Positions 1-6,112 of a stretch of 34,568 nt of DNA are shown one piece after another; position 1 is the stretch's first letter; every line of letters starts with the position of its first letter. The translations under genes were made by a program, and so were the position numbers. The notes below the pieces were generated by a model that was not told the origin of the DNA, ran no database searches, and worked only from the letters and a program-made list of their open reading frames with translations. The stretch is taken from contig PEZW01000021.1 of assembly GCA_002773985.1 (NCBI GenBank), positions 2,952-37,519 of the forward strand, in the 5' to 3' direction. This DNA comes from Candidatus Berkelbacteria bacterium CG10_big_fil_rev_8_21_14_0_10_43_13 (GTDB lineage Bacteria > Patescibacteriota > UBA1384 > XYA2-FULL-43-10 > 1-14-0-10-43-13).

Positions 1-1
1 T

Positions 2-1210
2 ATGCACGGAAATCGCCATGGCAGGCCAAAGCTAATCATTTTGGTAGTAATCATACTGGCGACTGCGATTCCACTAAACAACTCTCGCGTTAGCGACACT
101 CTGTTTGAGCGTGAAAAAAACACGGGGCAATATTCACAATATTTTAAAGATAGTTTTGATAGTTATGATCAGTATTCAGAAATTTTAGATCAGGCACCAG
201 AGGATCTGAGCCGCTGGCAGGACAAAGGTGTTATCACGGTGTGGACCGACATAGCAGATTGGCAAACCATACAAAGGATTGATCTTAAACTAACCGACGC
301 CGACGGCAATTTTGTTGTTCTAAATGGTCTTGAAAATATTCAAGCTCCCAGAGAAGACGACCAGATTAGATCTGATGACAAATTTTCGGATTACGATTTT
401 AATTGTCAGCAGGGACACACCAAGTGGGAGGATTTTATGCTGGTTTATGGCCGCAACCTACTTTTCTACGAATACAATCAATCACCAAAAATTGATATGT
501 CCAGAATAGTGAAATGGCAAGCATATGACGACAAGGGTAAAGAGCTTAAAATATATGATGTGGTTATCCATGACGGACTATGCGAGAAGGTAAATAGTTT
601 AAATGGAGTCTGGTATACTCCCAATGGCTTGCCACAATACGGGGTTTGGTGGCCCAAGGATGACAAACTTATCATACGAAATGTAAAACAAGACCAATAT
701 CCAAGCAATGGTGATCATGGCAGAATCTTATCCAGTTACAAAACACCCCAAAATTTTATTTCACGAACCAGATTCACAGTTGATTCCATCCGCAATGATC
801 AGAATGGTTATATCCGTTTAGCCTGGGACTTTGATGATCAGTATAATCCAGGCCAGGACCAAACTTTGATTTATGCCTCGCTTAAATATGGTTTTCTGGG
901 TTTACAAAGAGTCTACCCAATAAAAAGATATTTTACCCAGGGTTTTGAACCAACGAAAAACAGCCAACAAGTCAAGACCAAGTTTACCTTTGAATCTGGC
1001 AAGACTTACGAAATCCAGGCCAAGGTAGCAGGGCAAAAAACTTGGGTCGAGGTCTATGAGATTGAAGGATCACACACCAAAAAAGTGGCTGAAGTTGAAT
1101 ATTTATTCAAAAAAGCCCGACCGACCCAGGCATATCCTTTTTCCTTTGAAACTACAGGAAATATACAAGTATCTCTAGATGAATTTGAGGTTTGGCAAAT
1201 GGCTAAATAA
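2..1210 (+). CDS. Secreted or membrane-anchored protein of unknown function, possibly 5'-partial
   Basis: I do not recognise a named family. The frame opens two bases into the window, so the true start may lie upstream and no ribosome binding site can be judged. Residues about 9-24 are a hydrophobic segment (LIILVVIILATAIPL) after a basic N-terminus, which fits a signal peptide or N-terminal anchor with the rest outside the membrane. The remainder is polar, rich in aromatic residues and reads as mostly beta: residues about 70-200 and 250-400 look like two beta-sandwich modules. The second (TRFTVDSIRN ... GYIRLAWDFDD ... SGKTYEIQAKVAG) resembles the LamG/DUF1080 jelly-roll style of carbohydrate-binding domains, but this is fold-level inference only. 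It ends 17 nt before the stop of the convergent ABC gene. Confidence 0.75.
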   Translation: MHGNRHGRPKLIILVVIILATAIPLNNSRVSDTLFEREKNTGQYSQYFKDSFDSYDQYSEILDQAPEDLSRWQDKGVITVWTDIADWQTIQRIDLKLTDADGNFVVLNGLENIQAPREDDQIRSDDKFSDYDFNCQQGHTKWEDFMLVYGRNLLFYEYNQSPKIDMSRIVKWQAYDDKGKELKIYDVVIHDGLCEKVNSLNGVWYTPNGLPQYGVWWPKDDKLIIRNVKQDQYPSNGDHGRILSSYKTPQNFISRTRFTVDSIRNDQNGYIRLAWDFDDQYNPGQDQTLIYASLKYGFLGLQRVYPIKRYFTQGFEPTKNSQQVKTKFTFESGKTYEIQAKVAGQKTWVEVYEIEGSHTKKVAEVEYLFKKARPTQAYPFSFETTGNIQVSLDEFEVWQMAK

Positions 1211-1227
1211 TGTAAGTGCATCTTTTC

Positions 1228-3042
1228 TTATTTATAGCCTTTCGCCTGCAAAGCAAAAAGTCGTGCATAGTCCCCTTTTTGCGCCACTAATTGATCGTGA
1301 CTACCTATTTCACTGATTGTACCGTCTTTGATGACGACAATCTTGTCGGCTTTTCTGACAGTCGAGAAACGGTGTGAGATGAGGATAACCGAACGATCCT
1401 CTGGCAAAGTCTGTAATTGCTCGAAGATTCTGGCCTCTGCCTCAGAATCAATCGACGAAGTCGGTTCGTCCAAAATCCAGAGTTTCGGATCACGATAAAA
1501 TGTCCGCGCCAAGGCTAGTTTTTGCCACTGACCGATCGATGGTTCGATACCACCGCTAAATTGTTTGCCAAGCATCGTCTCATATTTGTCTTTCCACTCT
1601 TCGATAAAAGTTGCTGCCTCGGCAAATTGCGCCGCACTCCTGATTTCTTCGACGCTTGTCTCTGCGTCACTACGCCCGACCGCAATAGCATCGCGCACCA
1701 GTAGATGATAATGGGCATAGTCCTGAAAAATCGCACCAATTTTCTGATACCAACTATTCAAGTCAAGTTCCCTGAGATCAACACCGTCGATAGTGATCTT
1801 GCCAACTTGAGGATCGTAAAAACGGAATAACAATTTTACCAGCGTTGTCTTGCCGGCACCATTGACACCAACAATCGCGACTTTTTCACCTGGTTTGATC
1901 TCAAGCGAAAAATTTTGCAGTGCCGGCTTCTTGGCCCGTGGATAGGTGAAGGTGATGTTGTCGAAAACAATCTGCGGCGTGCTTGATTGGTCCAGTAAAA
2001 CAGAATTTACTGGCGAAGTGATAATCGGTTTCGAATCGAGAAACTTGAAAGTGTCGGTCACAAACAAACTGTCAGCGTGCTGTCGACCAAGATAAACAAA
2101 AAGATCAGTCAAGGACGAGCTCAGCTCGCCGACCGTTGCCAAGATGAAGGTCAGAGTACCGATGAGCATGGCACCAGATAAAACATTGGCGACAAGCCAA
2201 AGAATGACAAAAATTATCGATGCTTGGGAAAAAATCAGTGAAACCAGCTGCCAGCTTGTTCGCTTCCTATCATATTTTTTCTGATCAGATTGAAAATCAC
2301 GAAAAACCTTTCTAATTTCTGCGGCAAATTTCTTGGTATTTTGTAAAAGCTTTAGCTCGGTTAATTTGGGAATCTCGCTAAAATGGCTGCGCAAATCCCA
2401 ATATTTTCGTCTTATCTCCGCCTTTGCGCCCCAGATATCCCAAATCTGATTGCCATATTTCGCCTCAACCATCAGAGAAGGTAGCGCGCCGATCAGCAAG
2501 ATGAGAAAAAGCCACCATTTGACTGAGATGATGATGACGGAGGCGATAATTGCCGAGAGTAGATATTGCAAAATGACGAAAAGACGATCAACAAAATCTT
2601 TAATCCGATAGCCGCCGTTTTCATCAACTTTGTTGATAATGTCTGAAATTTCCGGACTTTCATGAGAAGCAATATCGAGCTCACCCCGTTTTTCGACTAC
2701 CATCATATCGATTTTCTCGTCGAGAAAAAACCAAAAAAGCTTCAAAATATATGTTTGAATCGTGTTGGCAAGAGGTTGGAGAATTCCCGCCGCTAGGATG
2801 AATAAGACTGCCCAAAACAGATTTCGTGTCACCGTGTCATGACCGGCAATTCGAATCAGTTCATTGATCAGAAAACCGCGTGCACCTGACTGAAGAAACG
2901 GCGACGCAGAAACGATGACAAATAGAAAAATAAGACCTAGTGTCAATACTTTCTTCTCTCGCCAAAGCATCTGGCTAAGACGAAATGAATAACTGATCGT
3001 TTGCGAGATTGCTGATTTTCCTTTTCCCCCAGGTTTTTTCAT
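1228..3042 (-). CDS. ABC exporter, fused permease and ATPase (NisT/MsbA-type half-transporter)
   Basis: A 604-residue half-transporter expected to dimerise in the cytoplasmic membrane and export a lipid, peptide or drug; the substrate is unknown. Residues about 30-320 form the transmembrane domain, with hydrophobic helices such as VLTLGLIFLFVIVSASPFL and ASVIIISVKWWLFLILL. The ATPase follows: Walker A GVNGAGKT near residue 391, Q-loop IFQDY near 437, Walker B LWILDEP and an H-loop ISHRF. The signature is PSIGQ followed by WQKLALAR instead of LSGGQ. Part of it, S-x-G-Q-W-Q, matches the NisT-like subgroup, so I do not read it as inactivating. It lies 11 nt downstream of the NUDIX gene on the same strand, so the two are probably co-transcribed. 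No strong Shine-Dalgarno precedes the ATG. Confidence 0.93.
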   Translation of the reverse strand: MKKPGGKGKSAISQTISYSFRLSQMLWREKKVLTLGLIFLFVIVSASPFLQSGARGFLINELIRIAGHDTVTRNLFWAVLFILAAGILQPLANTIQTYILKLFWFFLDEKIDMMVVEKRGELDIASHESPEISDIINKVDENGGYRIKDFVDRLFVILQYLLSAIIASVIIISVKWWLFLILLIGALPSLMVEAKYGNQIWDIWGAKAEIRRKYWDLRSHFSEIPKLTELKLLQNTKKFAAEIRKVFRDFQSDQKKYDRKRTSWQLVSLIFSQASIIFVILWLVANVLSGAMLIGTLTFILATVGELSSSLTDLFVYLGRQHADSLFVTDTFKFLDSKPIITSPVNSVLLDQSSTPQIVFDNITFTYPRAKKPALQNFSLEIKPGEKVAIVGVNGAGKTTLVKLLFRFYDPQVGKITIDGVDLRELDLNSWYQKIGAIFQDYAHYHLLVRDAIAVGRSDAETSVEEIRSAAQFAEAATFIEEWKDKYETMLGKQFSGGIEPSIGQWQKLALARTFYRDPKLWILDEPTSSIDSEAEARIFEQLQTLPEDRSVILISHRFSTVRKADKIVVIKDGTISEIGSHDQLVAQKGDYARLFALQAKGYK

Positions 3043-3053
3043 TTTTATAAAAT

Positions 3054-3482
3054 TTATTTTTGAATAATCAGCTCTTTGAGTCGTCTTAAAACTTCCGGCT
3101 GATAATAATTTGGTAAGTCAAAAAATTTCTCAAAATCGTGCCACTCCGGTAAATATTGATTTTCGTCACAATGACGCTCTAGCTCCGGACCACCAATCTT
3201 GATATCACTGCCACGATATTTCTCGATCAAAAAGAATATAAAATTTTTAGTTTCGTCTCTTACTTCATCATACCACTCGTGATGAAACAGCTCAGAAAAA
3301 ATTTCTACATCAAGATTTGTCTCTTCCCTGATCTCGCGAATCAGTGTTTCTTTATCTGTCTCATCTACCTCGATGCCTCCGCCAGGGATAGAATAAAACT
3401 CCTCACCGTTTTTGATACGATGAATGAGCAAGATTTTCCCCTTGTCAATAATGATCCCGCGAACCCGACGATTGAGTTTCAT
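3054..3482 (-). CDS. NUDIX hydrolase
   Basis: A 142-residue single-domain NUDIX enzyme, a normal length for the family, which hydrolyses nucleoside diphosphates linked to another moiety. The NUDIX box G-x5-E-x7-REUxEExGU is present as GGIEVDET...REIREETNL near residues 35-58; the usual glycine in the final GU position is asparagine here (TNL), a modest deviation that leaves the metal-binding REIREE glutamates intact. The substrate cannot be told from sequence; 8-oxo-dGTP, NDP-sugar and mRNA-cap-like substrates are all possible. The N-terminus MKLNRRVRGIIIDKGKILLI is a typical first strand. It is the first gene of a probable two-gene unit with the ABC exporter. Confidence 0.92.
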   Translation of the reverse strand: MKLNRRVRGIIIDKGKILLIHRIKNGEEFYSIPGGGIEVDETDKETLIREIREETNLDVEIFSELFHHEWYDEVRDETKNFIFFLIEKYRGSDIKIGGPELERHCDENQYLPEWHDFEKFFDLPNYYQPEVLRRLKELIIQK

Positions 3483-3514
3483 CTATAAAAAATTAGCAGT
3501 TATAATATTCCAAA

Positions 3515-3625
3515 TGGCTGTGCCACGTGAATCGAACGGTTAGATAACTAAATATTTTCTGTCCCGTAAGGTTCACTTCGTTCACCACGGGACACGCAAA
3601 AACCTCACTTCGTTCGATTTTTACG
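3515..3625 (-). repeat. Intergenic hairpin and possible tRNA 3'-end relic
   Basis: On the minus strand downstream of tRNA-Arg(TCT), TGTCCCGT at 3560-3567 pairs with ACGGGACA at 3587-3594 around a loop holding the direct repeat GTGAAC-GAA-GTGAAC. Further on, 3515-3546 reads on the minus strand as CCGTTCGATTCACG then ...GCCA, which resembles a tRNA T-arm and CCA end without the rest of the molecule. The relic call is weak because the T-stem has only about three pairs. Confidence 0.3.
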
Positions 3626-3701
3626 TGGTACCCGCGGAAGGAATCGAACCTTCGGCCAATAGCTTAGAAGGCTACTGCTCTATCCACTGAGCTACGCGGG
3701 C
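3626..3701 (-). tRNA. tRNA-Arg(TCT)
   Basis: A complete 76-nt cloverleaf on the minus strand. Acceptor GCCCGCG pairs with CGCGGGT (one G-U at the end), the D-arm is GCTC/GAGC, the anticodon stem GTAGC/GCTAT encloses loop CTTCTAA with anticodon TCT, the T-arm is GAAGG-TTCGATT-CCTTC, and ACCA is encoded. Its 5' end is 7 nt after the stop codon of the broken GIY-YIG gene, so the two tRNA-Arg genes and the GIY-YIG remnant form a compact minus-strand cassette. Confidence 0.97.
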
Positions 3702-3708
3702 TCTTCGC

Positions 3709-3972
3709 TCACTCTGTTCGCTCGGAGTAAACATCATCGTTAATTGATTTATCTTTCTTCTCTCTGCGCCATCCCTTAATTTCTTTTTCTCTGAGCGCAG
3801 CTTCGTGTCTATTTTCAAACTCTTCGTAATAAACCAATTTAATTGTACCCCTGTTTTTTGTATTCCGGCACAGACCGTGTTGATGTTCCGCAATTCTCTT
3901 CTTGACAGAAAAAGTAAGTCCTACGTAAAGATAGTTATCACATCAACGTAAAATATAGACAAAACTTTTCAT
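3709..3972 (-). pseudogene. Single-domain GIY-YIG endonuclease (UPF0213-like) with an in-frame TGA
   Basis: Read on the minus strand from ATG at 3972, the frame gives MKSFVYILR, a TGA, then CDNYLYVGLTFSVKKRIAEH and continues to a stop at 3709-3711, 88 codons in all. That is the full length of UPF0213-type GIY-YIG proteins. VYIL...LYVG is the GIY...YIG core, KKRIAEH carries the expected arginine and histidine, and REKEIKGW supplies the glutamate. The TGA at codon 10 falls where this family often has cysteine, so one base change would restore it. TGA is a normal stop elsewhere in the window, so I call it a pseudogene; stop-codon readthrough or a sequencing error are alternatives. It lies between tRNA-Arg(TCG), 35 nt upstream, and tRNA-Arg(TCT), 7 nt downstream. 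Confidence 0.75.
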
Positions 3973-4007
3973 GTTAGTTTTTTACGTTTACACCGAACAA
4001 AGTGAGG

Positions 4008-4083
4008 TGGTACCCCGGATAGGAGTCGAACCTATAACCTCTTGTTCCGAAGACAAGCGCTCTATCCATTGAGCTACCGGGGC
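4008..4083 (-). tRNA. tRNA-Arg(TCG)
   Basis: A complete 76-nt cloverleaf on the minus strand: acceptor GCCCCGG/CCGGGGT, D-arm GCTC/GAGC, anticodon stem CTTGT/ACAAG around CTTCGGA (anticodon TCG), T-arm ATAGG-TTCGACT-CCTAT, encoded ACCA. It is the upstream member of the tRNA-Arg / GIY-YIG / tRNA-Arg cassette. TCG and TCT isoacceptors differ through much of their length, so this is not a recent tandem copy. Confidence 0.97.
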
Positions 4084-4159
4084 AAATCATCAAAATTATA
4101 ATACCATTTAATGTACTCAGAAACAAGCAAATCCCGCCACTAAATCAGATAATGGGTGA

Positions 4160-4195
4160 ATTATACTACAGTACAATATAGTACTGTAGTATAAT
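4160..4195 (+). promoter_or_regulatory. Promoter overlapped by a 36-bp palindromic operator
   Basis: A perfect inverted repeat with 15-bp arms (ATTATACTACAGTAC and its complement) around the 6-nt centre AATATA. The right arm ends in a consensus -10 box TATAAT at 4190-4195, six nt before the ATG of the TrpR-like gene, so the transcript is probably leaderless. By symmetry the left arm carries a TATAAT on the other strand. A TrpR-family dimer bound here would cover the core promoter. The same core (ACTACAGTAC-NATATA-GTACTGTAGT) recurs downstream of the gene. Confidence 0.8.
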
Positions 4196-4201
4196 ATTAA
4201 T

Positions 4202-4648
4202 ATGAGAAAAATTGGCAGAACAAGTGATGTTAAATTAAGAACACACCAATTGAAGGTTTTGGCAAATATTTTAATAAGTGCAAAAAACGAAACGGAAATG
4301 ATTTCAGTCCTCAATTCACTACTAACTAGAAGTGAAAAGGCAGCAATTGCGCAGAGAATTTGCATTATCAAAAAAGTTCAAGCAGGTAAACAGTATTGGG
4401 AAATTGAGAGCGAATTAGGGACATCGCCTGTTACGATTTCAAAATCAATTGATATGTATTTAAAGTATAGCGACGATAACAACACATTTAACGAAGTAAT
4501 TACGCGTTACTCCGAACCAGAATTAAATTACGAAATAGTAGACAAAACAAAATATCGCGATATCTCAAATATGAAAATCGGTCTCAGAAGTGTACAAAGA
4601 GAAGAGGAACAGCACCGCAAAGTCTGGGACAGACATAAAAAGAAATGA
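4202..4648 (+). CDS. TrpR-like (YerC/YecD family) DNA-binding regulator
   Basis: A 148-residue all-helical protein. Residues about 10-95 match the TrpR-superfamily layout: LTRSEKAAIAQRICIIKKVQAGKQYWEIESELGTSPVTISKSIDMY, in which helices lead into the helix-turn-helix (YWEIESELGTSPVTISKSI). YerC/YecD proteins are known as Trp-repressor homologues of mostly unknown ligand. The C-terminal 50 residues are polar and charged and not part of the conserved domain. Its ATG is six nt from a TATAAT box, inside a perfect palindrome, with a near-identical palindrome 203 nt past the stop, which points to autorepression, perhaps by looping. The stop TGA falls inside the first bases of the structured repeat, so the repeat may have set the present C-terminus. 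A tryptophan-related role is not shown. Confidence 0.85.
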   Translation: MRKIGRTSDVKLRTHQLKVLANILISAKNETEMISVLNSLLTRSEKAAIAQRICIIKKVQAGKQYWEIESELGTSPVTISKSIDMYLKYSDDNNTFNEVITRYSEPELNYEIVDKTKYRDISNMKIGLRSVQREEEQHRKVWDRHKKK

Positions 4649-4804
4649 AGCTCCCCGCGGCCAAGCCGTCGGGGTATCAGTATTATTTAATTTGCTTCAA
4701 TCCCTCCGTAGCCAGATCCACTTCGCCCTTTGGGCTACGCGGCATCCACCTCGCCATTCATCCCGCTGTCTTGCCACTGGGTTTTCTGGCGAAGGGGGAT
4801 AAAT
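4645..4804 (+). repeat. Structured interspersed repeat, copy 1 (160 bp)
   Basis: A near-identical sequence occurs in reverse orientation at 33597-33727. The start folds as CCCCG-CGGC-CAA-GCCG-T-CGGGG, and the far part has CTTCGCC/GGCGAAG arms about 60 nt apart. This copy carries 28 extra bases bounded by CCACTTCGCC and CCACCTCGCC, which create an additional stem CGTAGCC/GGCTACG. The ORFs called across it (4590-4802, 4645-4932) look incidental. It begins at the stop codon of the TrpR-like gene. Confidence 0.85.
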
Positions 4805-4851
4805 TGAAATCTCAAAAGTCACACTCGCTTAAAAAATGCATTTCTGGTCGG

Positions 4852-4883
4852 TTTACTACAGTACCATATAGTACTGTAGTAAA
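4852..4883. promoter_or_regulatory. Second palindromic operator, downstream of the TrpR-like gene
   Basis: A perfect inverted repeat with 13-bp arms (TTTACTACAGTAC) around CATATA. Its central 10-bp half-sites are identical to those of the promoter palindrome at 4160-4195, and the spacer has the same length. No -10 box overlaps it. It lies about 63 nt upstream of tRNA-Pro. It probably binds the same regulator; a terminator is unlikely because no T-run follows. Confidence 0.7.
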
Positions 4884-4946
4884 GACACGTTCAGCGGGAC
4901 TTCGTATTGATTTTAAACGGGATTTGAGATAGAATTACTTTATCGT

Positions 4947-5023
4947 CGGGGTGTGGCTCAGTTGGCTAGAGCACCGCGTTTGGGACGCGGGGGTCGTCGG
5001 TTCGAGTCCGACCACCCCGACCA
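4947..5023 (+). tRNA. tRNA-Pro(TGG)
   Basis: A 77-nt cloverleaf: acceptor CGGGGTG/CACCCCG, D-arm GCTC/GAGC, anticodon stem CCGCG/CGCGG around TTTGGGA (anticodon TGG), T-arm GTCGG-TTCGAGT-CCGAC, A73 and encoded CCA. The last 19 bases are repeated exactly 70 bp downstream. Confidence 0.97.
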
Positions 5024-5074
5024 TGAAAAATAAAATAGTGAGGTTGGACGAGAAGTTTATCCGCCTTTGGCGGA

Positions 5075-5093
5075 AGTCCGACCACCCCGACCA
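5075..5093 (+). repeat. Duplicate of the tRNA-Pro 3' end
   Basis: AGTCCGACCACCCCGACCA here is identical to the last 19 bases of tRNA-Pro at 5005-5023 and includes the acceptor strand and CCA. The two copies are 70 bp apart. The interval holds a hairpin TCCGCC-TTT-GGCGGA at 5060-5074, and CCAACC...GGTTGG flanks the sequence just after. A repeated tRNA 3' end is the usual footprint of integration at a tRNA gene; here any element would have been lost. Confidence 0.8.
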
Positions 5094-5145
5094 ACCTTCG
5101 CCGAAGACTACGGTTGGCACAGCCAAATTAAATTGTTTGAATATT

Positions 5146-6009
5146 ATGATAAAACCTATTGGGGATTGGAAAGAAATATTTGCACCGACCAAGAACTCCC
5201 GTTATGTCAACGACCATACTATCTTTGCTGACAAATCGGGACAGTATCGCCTGATCGGCACCACGAGCTCAAAAAACTACGCTGTTCATCGAGAGCGTTT
5301 TTTTGTTGAAGCGATTGCTGACAAAATTGATGGTACATACATAGAAAACAAAATTACATTTAAATACGATCCTCATCCAGGGGTAAAGATTTCCCCGTTC
5401 GTATTTTTTTCTGATAAAGACAAAAAATTTCATCTCTTCTTCGGACCGGGGAAAATTTCCCATTATATCTCTGACGATGGGGAAAATTGGACTTATGCCG
5501 GTGTCGCAGTCAAAACCATCTGGCCGCTGACTCGCGACCCTTACATTTTTCACTACAACGATAAATATTTAATGTATTTGACTGGAAGCAACAACAGAAT
5601 TATTGTCTTCGAGTCCCTCGATTTATCAAAATGGAAATATATCGGTGCTGCGCTCAAGCTTGGACTCGGGTCTCCAGTCTCTCCAAATTCCGCTTGCGAA
5701 TCACCATCAGTACTGGAACACAACGGATCATTCTATCTGTTCACAACTATTGTCCCCGGACTAGTTGGCGTGAAAAAGCATTACAACGACACTTTTGTAT
5801 TCAGATCATCCAATCCATATGATTTTGGAAAATTCAATGGCAAGAATGGCCAAAATGCAAAATTAATCGGTCAGCTCGAAACTCACGCACCGGAAATTTT
5901 TATTCAGGATGATAAAATCTTTTACACCACCTGTGGTTGGTCAAAAATGCCGAGACCGGAGGGAGTAGATTGCGACGGCGTTTGCATCAGAGAACTTGAA
6001 ATTGATTAG
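5146..6009 (+). CDS. Five-bladed beta-propeller glycosidase-like protein (GH43/GH32/GH68 clan)
   Basis: The open frame begins inside tRNA-Pro, so I start at the ATG at 5146 (MIKPIGDWKEIF), giving 287 residues. Repeating blades with Phe/Tyr-rich strands are visible: NDHTIFADKSGQYRLIGT, KISPFVFFSDKDKKFHLFF, LTRDPYIFHYNDKYLMYLTG, ACESPSVLEHNGSFYLFTT and THAPEIFIQDDKIFYTT. In GH43-type enzymes each blade opens with such an acidic D/E-P or E-x-P element; here RDPYIF, CESPSVL and HAPEIF look like the second and third catalytic-position motifs. This suggests a hydrolase or phosphorylase acting on a sugar chain, but the substrate is not predictable. There is no signal peptide, so it is probably cytoplasmic. 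No clear ribosome binding site precedes the ATG. Confidence 0.75.
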   Translation: MIKPIGDWKEIFAPTKNSRYVNDHTIFADKSGQYRLIGTTSSKNYAVHRERFFVEAIADKIDGTYIENKITFKYDPHPGVKISPFVFFSDKDKKFHLFFGPGKISHYISDDGENWTYAGVAVKTIWPLTRDPYIFHYNDKYLMYLTGSNNRIIVFESLDLSKWKYIGAALKLGLGSPVSPNSACESPSVLEHNGSFYLFTTIVPGLVGVKKHYNDTFVFRSSNPYDFGKFNGKNGQNAKLIGQLETHAPEIFIQDDKIFYTTCGWSKMPRPEGVDCDGVCIRELEID

Positions 6010-6021
6010 ATGAATTTTTGC

Positions 6022-6051
6022 TAGACACACAGATATCTTTTAATATATAAT
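6022..6051 (+). promoter_or_regulatory. Sigma70-type promoter of the giant surface-protein gene
   Basis: TAGACA at 6022-6027 (five of six consensus bases) and TATAAT at 6046-6051 are 18 nt apart. A transcript from about 6058 would have a leader near 55 nt with GAGGGG just before the ATG at 6113. Confidence 0.6.
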
Positions 6052-6112
6052 GACTATAAGAAATAAGTTTCAGATGTAACTCAGTTTGGTTATTGATCTA
6101 TTCTGAGGGGAA

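Noticed and set aside
1515-1540. PSIGQ in place of LSGGQ as a dead ABC signature
   Set aside because: The SxGQWQ context matches a NisT-like exporter subgroup with otherwise intact motifs.
3943-3945. In-frame TGA in the first GIY-YIG gene as evidence for TGA recoding (Gly or Trp)
   Set aside because: TGA ends the TrpR-like, small membrane, FeoA, hydrolase, PMT-like and 27.1-kb membrane genes at sensible lengths, so it is a working stop.
4590-4932. ORFs of 70 and 95 codons over the structured repeat (also 33492-33848 on the minus strand)
   Set aside because: They are translations of an RNA-like repeat; the indel between the two copies is 28 bp and would shift the frame.
4951-5145. N-terminal extension of the propeller protein in the ORF track
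   Set aside because: It is read through tRNA-Pro and its duplicated end; the ATG at 5146 gives a normal-looking domain.
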